DNA of 64,000 nucleotides from Piscicola geometra (Eukaryota > Annelida > Clitellata > Hirudinida > Piscicolidae), in assembly GCA_943735955.1 (NCBI GenBank), contig OX030957.1, forward strand, positions 12,156,017 through 12,220,016, given 5' to 3'. The notes under the pieces were generated by a model. That model was not told where the DNA came from and did not search any database. It saw only the letters and a program-made list of their open reading frames with translations. This document shows, in pieces, positions 35,026-47,139 of the stretch (positions are counted from its first letter, which is position 1; every line of letters starts with the position of its first letter). The translations under genes were made by a program, and so were the position numbers.

Positions 35026-35240
35026 TAACCCTTATTCCTAACCCTAACCCAACGAATTTTTAAATTTATTTAAACACATTTTTCAACAAAAATGCTACCC
35101 TAAAACCCTAAGTCTATCCCCTACCCTTATCTTAACCTCTTACTCTTACCTTAACCCATAACTCCAACCCTTAACCATAACACTAACCCTTCACTCTAAC
35201 TCTTAAACCCAACCCTTAACTTCTAACCCTAACCCGTCAG
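35026..35240 (-). repeat. Interstitial degenerate CCCTAA-type repeats
   Basis: Repeats such as CCTAACCCTAACCCAACG and TCTAACCCTAACCCGTCAGC. They are the mirror of 32774-32960, with the same flank (GTCAGCGAATCAAATGCA against TGCACTTGATTCACTGAC). Confidence 0.8.
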
Positions 35241-35519
35241 CGAATCAAATGCAACCATTATAATAATTGTGTATAAAATGTTTTAAAATATTTATAGGAA
35301 TTAATTAATTTTAAAATGTCTAACAAAATTAGAAACTATATTAATAAAAGATTTTACTCAATTTTAAAAAATACTTATAAAAATTAATTAATTTTTAAAT
35401 GTCCAACAAAATTAGTAACTATATTAATAAAAGATTCTACTAAATATTTTTTCTAAATAAAAAAATTTGGACTCATCATGAATCGAACTCGGGATGCAAA
35501 ACTAACAGGACAGAACGCT

Positions 35520-35585
35520 ATCAATCAATCAATCAAATAGATTTCTATAGCGCTCTTTCTTCAAATTCAAGAGCGCTCAATTATA
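35520..35585 (-). mobile_element. SINE tail inserted inside the tRNA-like block
   Basis: On the minus strand: GAGCGCTCTTGAATTTGAAG, AAAGAGCGCTATAGAAATCT, then TTGATTGATTGATTGAT. The short word TAGCGT is present on both sides and may be the target duplication. The same tail type is at 31590 and 57462. Confidence 0.55.
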
Positions 35586-36140
35586 CGCTAACAATTATAT
35601 CCACTTAAAGAGACGTGCTAAGCACGTCACGTGCTTATAAACTTTATAATATAAAGTTTCAAAATCTTAAGATACCATAGAACATTTTGGTCGCAGGCTT
35701 AAAACCTCTATATTTATTATTATTATTTTCTTTCGGCACTCTCATTGAATCCAAAACATAACATTTAAACTTTATTTGTTTTATATATTTGTTCCATCCA
35801 AATTCGGTCTCCCGTCCAAACTTTCATTGCGCATGCGAAATAGGACTATTTTTTAGCTATTTGTACCAAACTAGAATTTGCGATTTCACATAAATAATGA
35901 AGGTCTATCTAAACCTAAAGTCTTTAAATATTTAACTAGCAAGGGCCAAACTAACAGTTTATTTTAATTATTTTTATTTCAATAAACAATTTTTTTACCA
36001 TTGAATTTCCCAATGATGGGCACTTCAACTGATATTTAGAAATGTGGATTTTTTGTAGACAAAATTATCTTTTAACTACTTTGAGTAGTTAACTACTTTT
36101 TGCTTTGACTACTTTTGAGTAGTAAAACTACGTAGTTAAC

Positions 36141-36197
36141 TACCAATAATGGGCAGTAGTTAACTACTTTGTAATTAACTACTGCCCATTATTGGTA
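36141..36197. repeat. Perfect 23 bp inverted repeat
   Basis: Arms 36141-36163 (TACCAATAATGGGCAGTAGT then TAA) and 36175-36197 are exact reverse complements around an 11-base loop. The neighbourhood 36060-36165 holds further GTAGTTAACTAC palindromes, typical of hAT sub-terminal repeats. Confidence 0.9.
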
Positions 36198-36811
36198 ATC
36201 ATTGAGGTGTCTTCATCTTCAAAAGCTGAAGTTACATATGTTTGTAGTCTTTTGTTTGTTAAAAGCTTTAGAGTTTTTGAGGTTTTCTTTTCTGCTTATA
36301 GTTTCTTTAAATCTTTAATTTTTTTTAAAACACTTTAAACTTTTAAATCGGGGGTCTTATTATTCTTGACCATTTGATATTCTGATTATTCATTCTCTGC
36401 TCTAAATTGGGAAGAAATTTTGTGTATGAAACGAATGACATATGCTATATCATCTTCTGAAGTGCATATTTCTTGTGTAAAATGACGAATTGCAAGTGAC
36501 ACTATTGAAAATAGCAAGTATTTTTACCCCCTAGAACTTCTGTTGCAAATCTACAAGAAATGAGAAGTTTTTGATAAAATGCAATTTTACCCATTCGTTT
36601 GTTGACAGTAAATTTGTTTTCACTTGCTGACAATGTAACCAAAACAGCAAAAAACAGTTCAATTTGGATATGTTAAAATGCATCAAAAAATTTTAATGCG
36701 TTATTTTTTTTAAAAAGCCCTCAAAAGATTTATAGACGTTAAAAATTTTAACGTTTGATAACTGATTAACGCGTTAATAGAACGTTAACGTAAATTAAAG
36801 CACAGCTCTAC
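36198..36811 (-). mobile_element. hAT relic (ZBED1-like), copy 3
   Basis: Right end GCACAGCTCTA at 36801-36811. The sequence from there leftwards matches 14600-15250 (TGTTGCAAAT, TATTCATTCTCTGCTC, TTGTAGTCTTTTGTT). No transposase motif is left. It abuts the 23 bp inverted repeat on its left. Confidence 0.65.
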
Positions 36812-37000
36812 TATTTATAGCTAACTTTTTTGAGTTTCAGACATTCCCTAAATTTATTTAATTATTCTTACATCGTAAAAGTTTCACGGAAAATAACAAA
36901 AAGGCTACTTTTTCTTCTGTGAAAATTTCACTGAAGAAAAATTGCGAGTTTGTTAACTTCTGTGAAATTTTCACAGTAAATATAGTTAACATATTAAGAT

Positions 37001-38237
37001 ATTTTTATGATAACAATATACGATTACAATATATGAGTTATTTGAAAAAAGTAAATAGTATTTATTCTATTTCTAATCGAAATTGTTAGTAAAGTCATAC
37101 TAAGCTCTCAAGATTATAAAAAAATTTCTAACCGATGACATAGTTTCAGAGTATTATATGGCTGATAAAAGCATCTCTAAACTTCTTTTAAAATCAGGAA
37201 CTGCAAAACGCCATGTATAAGGCGCACCCCATATTTAATTGGTCGAAATGAATGTTAAATTATTTTTTTAATAAAATGTTTTACAGAAAAAGTTAAACTA
37301 TTTTATTCTTTCTTTATTGTCAAATTTACGTAGTTCAGAAGCTTTATGTTGCTTTTAGAAAATTTTAAATAAATGCAAGACAGCGCAAAAATGCGATTCA
37401 AAAACAACTTGGAAAGCTTCAAACGTTCTTTTTGTAAAATGTAGGATAATTATTACAACTTTTTAACAAACGTGTCTCGCAATTTACTTTGAATTTGTTA
37501 TTGTATTATTTTGAAAATTTTTTATGATATTACGTTTCTGAAATTAAGAAGAAAAAATTCATAACTATAACTATAAGTATAACCGCCACGGCGATATGCT
37601 AATTAGCTTTAACCGGCGAATTTTTATAATCGTAGAGAACTGAATAACTTTAACTTATTAATTTTTTGACTAACATCAATTTATAATTTTAAGGTAGAAA
37701 AATAAATTTCTTTTCAAAGAATATAATTTAAATAATATAAAAACTAAATAAAAATGTTAAAAGCGGTAAATAGTTTTATACTACGTTATCCACAGTTTTC
37801 TCTCTAGCATATTTGTCTATTTTAAAGTTGCTTACCAGAAAAAGTGGGATTCAAAAATAAAGAAACATTTTTTGAAAACTTATTAAAAAGTTCTATAAAA
37901 AGATGACAAATGAAATTATATTTCATGAACAGGGAATTAATGAAAATGTTTTTATTAAAACTTTCGAAAATCAGCAACATATTTTGAAATCCTTTGTAAA
38001 ATTCTGAAAATAAATAATATTTTCTTTAGTATTATACCAAAATTATTGAATTAAACTTATTTTTGAGCCCTTAATTCAACATCACAATATACTTATCGCC
38101 TGTCATTTAAATATTTAGGTTCTTTCTAGATAAATAAAAGCGAATACGTAAAAGCACGCTACACGCCATTATGTATCTTAGTTTAATTCACATTCAAATA
38201 AAGAATATAAAATATATGAATTAAAAAATAATAATTA
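37001..38237. other. AT-rich intronic sequence, nothing recognised
   Basis: No gene, no shared repeat except ATGTATAAGGCGCACC at 37212, which matches the arms of the inverted repeat at 43034-43096. Confidence 0.5.
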
Positions 38238-38457
38238 TACTTAACTCCAGCAAAATTGAAGTTATCTGGCTCTCATCCCGTCAAAACTCTGCTCACACTC
38301 CCAAAGATCCAGTTCGCATTTGTCAGAACGTGTCAGAAATCTATGAGTTTATATCGACAAAGACCTCACCATGACGACACACATCAACAAGATGACTCAA
38401 ACCTGCTTTTCTTTTTTACGCCAAATACGATCCATAAGATTGTTATTGACCAATGAC
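38238..38457 (+). mobile_element. L2/CR1-like LINE fragment (thumb region)
   Basis: Near-identical to 6650-6830: AACTCCAGCAAAATTGAAGT, ATCTGGCTCTCATCCCGTCA, AAGATCCAGTTCGCATTTGT. It encodes pieces of the region just after the RT palm, including IDKDLTMTTHINKMTQTC in one frame. Truncated at both ends. Confidence 0.8.
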
Positions 38458-38929
38458 TCAATGAGAACATTGGCTTTTGTTTTGGTTCTATTGTAATATC
38501 TCTGTGAACACTCATACATAGGACCTATATGGGTCCTATATGGGCAAGTATATGGGCTGCCCATATGGAACCCATGTCAAAATGGTACACCAAATTAAGT
38601 GGATCCGATATGGGCAATACGGGCTATTTCTAAGTGGGCTACCTGTATAGCACATACGCTCAAATTTTTAAACACGAACACATGATTGATTGAAAAAATC
38701 TATTGTTAAAAAAACAAAATAATTTTTTGAAATGGGAAAAAATAAATATTGAAAAATTATAAAGGAATAAAGGGATAAACATTAATCCATCAATGCATGA
38801 CTCAAAGGAATTAATTAATTTTTTTACATTTTATTAAAGAAATGATTTAAAAAAATAAAATTAAAAAATTAATCTGAAATATTTTACACGAAGAAAGTTA
38901 TAATGAAAATAAAAATGTCCTTAAAAAAG

Positions 38930-39600
38930 GACACTATGCATATACAATTTAGCCTATACTCATTTTTTCAGGCTATGTTCTTTTGGAAAATCGCAGGATG
39001 TAATGCGAACAAAGCGACCATGGACACAATCTAGCTGTAAGCAATGCTATGACTGTCAACAGATTTGAAGATATTTACATTGCAATGACAATGAGAAAAT
39101 TAATAAATTAGACAGAATGGTCAAAGTGCGTCCATTATTTGATGCTATGAATGAAATATTTCACAAGTTTTAGCCCAAAGAATGTAATTTGGCAATTGAT
39201 GAATCAATGGTGCAATATTATAGGAGGCATTCATCAAAAGAGTTTATCAGAGGGAAACCATAAGGTTTGGGTATACAGTTTGGTGTCTAAAAAAGAGACT
39301 TGGTTATTTGATAAACTCGTATCAAGGAGCATCGGAAGAGTGCAACAGCGATTTAGGCCTTGGTGGATCGGTGGTATCCAAACTAATAAGATCATTTTAT
39401 TGGTCAAATTGAAGATAGGCAAAAAAGATGCAAGCAATGTAGAAAGAAAGTGCAGAAAAATGCCTAAAATATAATGTAGCTTTACATTTAGAGTGCTTCA
39501 GCATCTACCACGAATCATGATTACCGTGAGCAGCAAATTGCTGAACGAAGGATTTACTGCGAACAAAGCGACAATGTACACAACCTAGCTATACTGTATT
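38930..39600 (+). mobile_element. piggyBac-like transposase relic
   Basis: In shifting frames, 39175-39330 gives SPKNVIWQLMNQWCNI (frame 1) and LAIDESMVQYYRRHSSKEFI then RGKP (frame 2), the piggyBac motif around the first catalytic Asp (IDE-M-x-x-x-x-G-R). KVWVYSLVSKKETW follows. Only this central piece survives. A repeat of about 40 bases containing GCGAACAAAGCGAC(C/A)ATG flanks it at 38999 and 39549. Confidence 0.75.
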
Positions 39601-40033
39601 TCCAGTGGCGCAACCAGGGGGGGCTGGGGGGGAGCTCAAGCCCCCCCCCCCCCCCCCCCCCCAGACCTATTCGAAGTGTTTCGCAATTTTTCGAAAATCG
39701 ATGTGTTTTTATGGTGGGGGGGGGAGGTAATGAATTTTTTAATATGCCATAGGACAATGATATTTGCTCTGGATGGCCATCGGGCCTTTATCTCACGAAA
39801 CATTTCATATAGCAACACAGAACATAGATATCCAACCAAAATAACACTAACATGTCACACATTTTGAAAAGAAATAGAGCACCACTAGACCTTAACTACA
39901 CTTTTAAATCTTTAAACTTTTCATATGTAAATTTTCCCAGCCATGACACAGTATATAAAGAACAACGCAGATAGACAAAATAACTCCCGAGCTTTCAGAA
40001 TTATCCACCCTTCATTGAAAGGATGCTGATACT

Positions 40034-40294
40034 GTGCAAAAACATCTTAAAATCACATCAACAGGTTCACCTGCGGATCAGTCTGATCTCATTGCATGTA
40101 TCGAACTGCAAGAACTTTTTTGTGCCACAAGCCTACAACCCGAGTTGCACTATAAGCTCGATGTTGCTCTGACTCTGCCAGTTACGTTATCAGATGCAGA
40201 AAGAGCATTTTCTAAATTTCGGCCTATTAAAATTCATCTCAGGACGACTGTATCTGCTTGTCGTTTGCAAAGCTTCTTTGAGAATATCTGCTAA
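40034..40294 (+). pseudogene. hAT transposase C-terminal (dimerisation) fragment
   Basis: Open for 86 codons. Contains LHYKLDVALTLPVTLSDAER, then AFSKFRPIKIHLRTT, which is the hAT C-terminal pattern (LPVT-x-x-x-ER-x-FS-x-x-x-x-IK). The usual following RL-x-L appears as CRLQSF. Catalytic residues lie upstream and are absent. Confidence 0.8.
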
Positions 40295-41390
40295 CAAAAC
40301 CGCTTCTGCACTTCTTCCAGTAAATGAAATGGTGAAAAGATTTTCACAAACTGATGACGTAACTCTAAGAATACTATGCAACTTAGTTTGTAGTTTTTCT
40401 TTTGTATCATTAATAAACTATCCTAATTCTTTATCAATTATAATTGGTAGTTTTTATTTAGCCCATTTACCGCCGCTACCCGAGAAAAAAGTTAACATGA
40501 ATTTTACATTTAGACTTGCATTATATGGTTATAAGAATCACACAAGCAAAATTGAAAACAATTATTTCATAAGTTTTAATGAGACAAAATGTTGCGAAAA
40601 CGCAAAATGAGCGGGAAGTGTCACATACTGTGCAGTAAGAAATCATAAATAAATTAATTCAAACCACATTTATTAAAACAAAAATCAATTTAAATTGCAA
40701 ATAGATCGATAAAATTATGACTTCTAATTATTTTATTAGTTATAATAATAATAATAATAATTTTAATTACAACAAAATAAATTATTTAACGTGAATTACA
40801 ACAGCACATTCATAAACTGTCGTGCTGTTTTAAAAACGACACTGACGACAAATGTTATCTTTTTTTATATTTTATAATCAATCTATGAGAGGTAAAAAAT
40901 TATATTCTTTTCAATAAAAGCTTCAAGTGTGAAGCTTTGCGGTTTGGAATTTTTTTTCGAAATATAAAAATCGACATTCATCAACAAAATTCAACTTTTA
41001 ATTTTAATTTTATAAATTTCATAATACATTAACATTAAAATAATAATTGTATTATTTTCATAATAATTATTGTAATAAATGACTAGGCTTATTAAAAATC
41101 ATATGAAATCCTATTCCGTCAAAGTTGCGAAAACGCACCATTGATTTGTAAAAACATTTTTAACATTCTAAACTTTTTTAAAAGTTAGTTTTAATATAAA
41201 TTTTTTTTCTTAAGTATTAACTATCCTTTCACCCTGAAATTAAAACTAAATTTGTATAAAAACACTAAAATCAAACGAAAAAATTGAACAATTATCTAAG
41301 CGAGAAAAGATTTTTTTGAGAAATTTTAAATGTGAACAGGAAATAAAAGATTATAAATTTAAAAATTGACGTTATTTTATGAAATTAAAA

Positions 41391-41790
41391 TTAAACAAAT
41401 TGAAATTCAACTTATGAAATTTAACAAATTGAAATTTAACAAATTGAAATTTAAAAAATTGAAATTTAACAAATTGAAATTTAACAAATTGAAATTTAAC
41501 AAATTGAAATTTAACTAATTGAAATTTAACAAATTGAAATTTAACAAATTGAAATTTAACAAATTGAAATTTAACAAATTGAAATTTAACAAATTGAAAT
41601 TTAACAAATTGAAATTTAACAAATTGAAATTTAACAAATTGAAATTTAACAAATTGAAATTTAACAAATTGAAATTTAACAAATTGAAATTTAACAAATT
41701 GAAATTTAAAAAATTGAAATTTAACAAATTGAAATTTAACAAATTGAAATTTAACTTATGAAATTTAACAAATTGAAATTTGACTTATGA
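41391..41790 (+). repeat. 15 bp tandem array, about 25 copies
   Basis: Unit GAAATTTAACAAATT, nearly invariant from 41400 to 41750, with CTTATGAAATTT variants at both edges. It is the reason for the repetitive FNKLK frame on + and NLLNF on minus; these are not genes. It lies inside the hAT element. Confidence 0.95.
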
Positions 41791-41959
41791 AATTGAAATT
41801 TAAAATTTCGTGTACAAAATATGTGAAAATACTCGGTATTAAAACAGCCAAAAAATATATAAATTGCTGTTGCAAAAACGCAACAGCAGCGGTAAACAAT
41901 TTTAAAAATTTTAATAAAGTTGAGCCCCCTCCAGCATTTTTTGCTGGTTGCGCCCCTGT

Positions 41960-43030
41960 GTATAGCTATCAACTTGATGACTGTTACAGAAAAAATAAAT
42001 TGAAGAATGTGAGGGAAGATATGTTATCAAATTTTGATTTGTCGTTTTAACTATCAGAACTGTTTCTGCTGAGAAGAAATCATTGTCATCTTCCAAAATA
42101 CTAATGACTTCATGAAGAGCGAATCTGAAAATAATTAATTTTACCATCAGTATTACTGCATAATGTCCTTAAACAAGAACATTCAATAAAACACAGTTTT
42201 TGGAAATAATATTAGATTTAAACTAAAATTTATTTTAAATTAAGATATAAGAATAAATTCCAATGAACAAATATTAAATATTATGAATGGTGAACATTAA
42301 ATAAAATAATAAACTACTTTTTTTCACGAGCCCTTACAAAAACACAATAACTTTTCTTATCACGTTGAAAATTCAAAATATCAAAACACTCTATCAATTT
42401 GGAATCAAACAGAAAAAATAGACAAAAACTTCAGTGTATATAGGTTTGGATTAATTTCAAAAATAATAAATATAATCAAGATAACTTTTTTAAAATTTTG
42501 TTTAAATTGTTGTCTTTAAAAAAGGACAGTATGCATTAATGGATATTTTAAAGATGCCATTCAAGCATCATTCAATTCATAAATATACGAGAGATATTAA
42601 GAAACTATAGTGAAAAAGTTGAGCTCTCAAAGTCAGGTCCATGAAACGCCTAACGTGCTGTACGTAATTCTCTTATAAGTTCAATTTGTTCGAGTTTAAA
42701 AGCTGATTTATTTGAAAAATAAAAACAGATTTGCAATCAAAACATATTAAATGTAAATTAATTTTTTTATATTTACAGTTTTGAAAAATCCGTGGCGGTT
42801 CGCTAACTAAAACTAAGAAAATAATTTTTTCAAAGAAATTGATTTCTTCAAAGTGATAGTTATGATCTTAAAATTTTAAACTTATTTATTTAAACAAAAT
42901 ACTGTTATTTCAAGTTATAGTTTGAAAGAGTATTCTTTTTTTATTTTTTTTTATTGAAGCAGTTTATAATTAGTAAATCACGAGTGCCTGGTGATTTCCC
43001 TTCGAGTTTCAGGCTTGGTATATTCTAAAC
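41960..43030. other. AT-rich intronic sequence, little recognised
   Basis: Only GTCCTTAAACAAGAAC at 42164 and TCTTTAAAAAAGGACAGTAT at 42513 stand out. The latter resembles CCTTAAAAAAGGACACTATG at 38929 and may be a solo end of the piggyBac-like element. No gene seen. Confidence 0.4.
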
Positions 43031-43033
43031 CCT

Positions 43034-43096
43034 ATGTATAAGGCACACTAGCTTTTAAAATAGAAATTTACATGTAAAAAAGTGCGCCTTATACAT
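43034..43096. repeat. Short inverted repeat, ATGTATAAGGCGCACT type
   Basis: Arms 43034-43049 and 43081-43096 match at 15 of 16 positions, around a 31-base loop. The same arm occurs alone at 37212. It could be a minimal MITE. Confidence 0.7.
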
Positions 43097-43302
43097 GCTG
43101 TTAAACGGTATTTCAGCTTTCTGCATTTGTGATACTATCGCTTGGAACGTAATTTTTCTAATATAAATTTATTTAACTTTAAATTTCTAATACTTTTTTT
43201 GATTAATAAAATTTTGTAAAATATTTTTGAATAAAAAAATTAGTATTATAAATATTATAAATAAATATTATTGGTTTTATATCTCTGATTTGACATCCAC
43301 AG

Positions 43303-43400
43303 ATTATATGTCATGGCTTTCCATACCAGCCCACATGTCTGGCCAGTGACCCCCTTCAAAACCTCCTCGCCATTGGCAACAAAAGTGGTTATGTCAAAAT
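43303..43400 (+). CDS. STXBP5: Tomosyn (STXBP5), coding exon 2
   Basis: 98 bases after the acceptor CATCCACAG and before the donor GTGCGT. Enters in phase 0 and leaves in phase 2. Encodes IICHGFPYQPTCLASDPLQN, then LLAIGNKSGYVK: the first WD40 blade of tomosyn (HGFP-xQP-x-x-LA-x-DP-xQ-x-xLAIG-x-x-SGxV). The conserved Arg before HGF is Cys here, and the Phe before DP is Ser. These are either lineage differences, sequence error or decay. No ORF of usual length covers it, so standard ORF calling misses it. Confidence 0.9.
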
Positions 43401-44280
43401 GTGCGTATCAGTTTGTTGCTGTTGTAGCACCTAGGTAGTGGTTTTGTTCTAGTGTTGTTATCGTCTCTTTAGTTTTTTATATATAAGTTTGGGATAACAG
43501 TTCAGTCGTGTTTAGTTGTGATGTATTAGCTCGAATCTAGCTGCTTGATGGTGTATCATGAGATAGCAGTTTGGTGATGATGATTTCTGAAAGATTTTAA
43601 TTCATCAATGTGGTTTTTCGAAGAGCATTAATGGTAATGGTTGAACAGAATGTTTCATCTGTCAATAGGTAACAATTAAAAATAATTTTTTAATTGAAAC
43701 TTATTAACATATTTTGCTCCATTTAGACTAAACATAACATTTAAAATTTTTATTTAAATATCTTTACATTTACTGGTAGTAAAAATCAAGAAAGCTTTGC
43801 AATATTCAAGACTTTTTTACTTAAGTTTCTTATCTTTTGTCTTATTAAAAAAATAATTTCAATTTATTCAGAGATTTACATTTTAACTAGCCTATTGTTA
43901 ACATTATTTTTCAACGATATTTTTTTAATGTACAAATGCGATATAAAAATGGTATTGTTGGGATGTCGGATAGGGTTGTTTCCTACAAGTTGGAGCATCA
44001 ATTGTTAATTTGACAACACACCATTGAACATTTGTACTAAACAGACTCCTTGCTCAGTTGTTTTCTTCATCATCAGCATCATTGTATTCTTCTCCAGTAC
44101 AGCATCATGAAACAATATTTTCACATCTATCCTATTGTGAGCCGTCCGGTGGATGCTCATATTTTACGTTTAAATGTCGGCTCTTAATGTGGATAAACAT
44201 TTCAAGTTGAGAAAAAATTAAAACGTTTTCAATATTAAGGTATTTAAAAAAAAGTTTAAGTTATAGATTTATCTTTAAGG

Positions 44281-44460
44281 CGAAAAGCAAAACAAAATAG
44301 CTTAGCCTTCTCTTCTTCTTGATCATGTAGCAGATGGGAAATTAATTCGTTCATTTAAAGACGGCTTCATTAGTTACCTTACTGACCGAAGAATATTAAA
44401 TATTCATAAGAGAAATTGGAAATTAAAAGAATCCAGGTTCCTAGCGTCTTTTTGAAAGGG
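44281..44460 (+). other. Protein-like fragment in intron 2, unrecognised
   Basis: About 44321-44453 is open and reads DHVADGKLIRSFKDGFISYL, then TDRRILNIHKRNWKLKESRF, before a stop. Composition is protein-like, but I do not know the family. Probably a transposon remnant. Confidence 0.25.
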
Positions 44461-44672
44461 TCTAAGTTTCACAACCATAAATCAGACATTGAAAATTTGT
44501 GTTCTGAATATGATGCATCGTTAGCTAATATAAATTAAAAATGGCTAGACCAAGAAAAAGTTAACTTTAAACATTTGATTTGTTGAAGTTTTTGTAGCTT
44601 TTTAATGTACAAAGAAGATGCAAATAATTCATAGGGCAGATTGGATCCACACACATACGTAAATCAGGCTCT

Positions 44673-46480
<1,808 letters not shown>

Positions 46481-46617
46481 AAAATAAATAAAAATTAATC
46501 AGAAGTGATTGCGGTATTTTTATTGACGCCTTCTGGGGTTTCTAAAAACTGAGAATAATATTTTAAAATATAAAAATATTGCTGCTTAAGCTTCAAGGGC
46601 GTGATGCCTATTAAAAA

Positions 46618-47130
46618 AGCTATAGGGGAAAGCAGGGCCAGATGCCCATTTGAAGAATTTTTAATACTGCTTCAAAGTTATGAAAATATAAACAAAAATT
46701 ATTGCATTAGATACTTCAATATCACTATATTCACTACTATTTTTAATTTTCCTATAATACATTTTATAGTTTGAAAATGATTCTTCTGAAGGTACTGAAA
46801 AGGGCCTCTAACAGCCTTTTTTCTTGCCCTTTATTTTTTATCATTGAAAGAAATTTAACAATGAAATACACACTATCTTCCATAGTCTTTTTGTGTCTAT
46901 TACATTTTTCAAGAGCTCTTTACAAATGCTCAAAAAACTTGGGGCTTCTTAAATCCACTGGTATGTCCTACACTGTTTTGCTCTGGACGCTTGATAGATA
47001 TAACAGAGTGCCACTTCAAAAATGCGTTTAGCCAGTCTTTTCCAGCTTCCACGTTTTTTTTATTAAAAGGACGTGCATGCTCATTTATTCAGAAATGTGA
47101 AATGGCAGTTCTTGAAATTCAGTTGTTGTA
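46618..47130 (-). mobile_element. pogo-like DNA transposon relic
   Basis: The minus strand at about 47070-46935 reads KNVEAGKDWLNAFLKWHSVI, then SIKRPEQNSVGHTSGFKKPQ. This resembles the CENP-B/pogo helix-turn-helix (AG-x-DW-x-x-FL-x-RH...S-x-R-x-PE...GF-x-K). TATAGGGGAAAGCAGGGCCA at 46619 may be the terminal repeat. No catalytic part was found. Confidence 0.6.
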
Positions 47131-47139
47131 AACCCATAC

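Larger units (their letters stand above)
34850..37000 (-). mobile_element. Composite tRNA-like/TTAGGG element, copy 3 (interrupted)
   Basis: Same parts as 32420-34628 on the opposite strand. Head with GTGAAATTTTCACAG at 36990-36812; ACGTCTCTTTAA near 35620; tRNA-like block whose B-box half is intact (GAGTTCGATTCATGATGAGT at about 35500-35470); tandem 75-base duplication in the spacer (35290-35440); CCCTAA-type repeats (35026-35240); right end to 34850. It is interrupted by a SINE tail (35520-35585) and by a block at about 35640-36811 that includes a hAT relic. Confidence 0.6.
39603..41958 (+). mobile_element. hAT transposon, 2.36 kb, with target duplication
   Basis: Left end CAGTGGCGCAACCAGGGGGG at 39603; right end CTGGTTGCGCCCCTG ending 41958. 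Flanking octamers TGTATTTC and TGTATAGC match at 6 of 8 positions, as expected of an old hAT target duplication. Inside are a transposase C-terminus (40034-40294), a tandem array (41391-41790) and, near the right end, GAGCCCCCTCCAGC pairing with the left GCTGGGGGGGAGCTC. A 22-base poly-C lies at 39641-39662. The transposase core is deleted, so the copy is non-autonomous. Confidence 0.85.
30923..43302 (+). other. Tomosyn intron 1, about 12.4 kb
   Basis: Starts GTCAGT and ends CATCCACAG. It is filled by family B repeats, nested composite and hAT elements (32.0-37.0 kb), an L2 fragment, a piggyBac piece and a 2.36 kb hAT. No other coding exon was recognised inside. Confidence 0.75.

Noticed and set aside
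32774..35240. True telomere or chromosome-end fusion, from facing TTAGGG and CCCTAA tracts
   Set aside because: The tracts are degenerate, of irregular unit length, and lie at a fixed place inside a dispersed repeat; head-to-head fusion would give uniform repeats meeting directly.
41515..41761. Repetitive frames FNKLK (+) and NLLNF (-)
   Set aside because: Translations of the 15 bp tandem array inside a hAT element.
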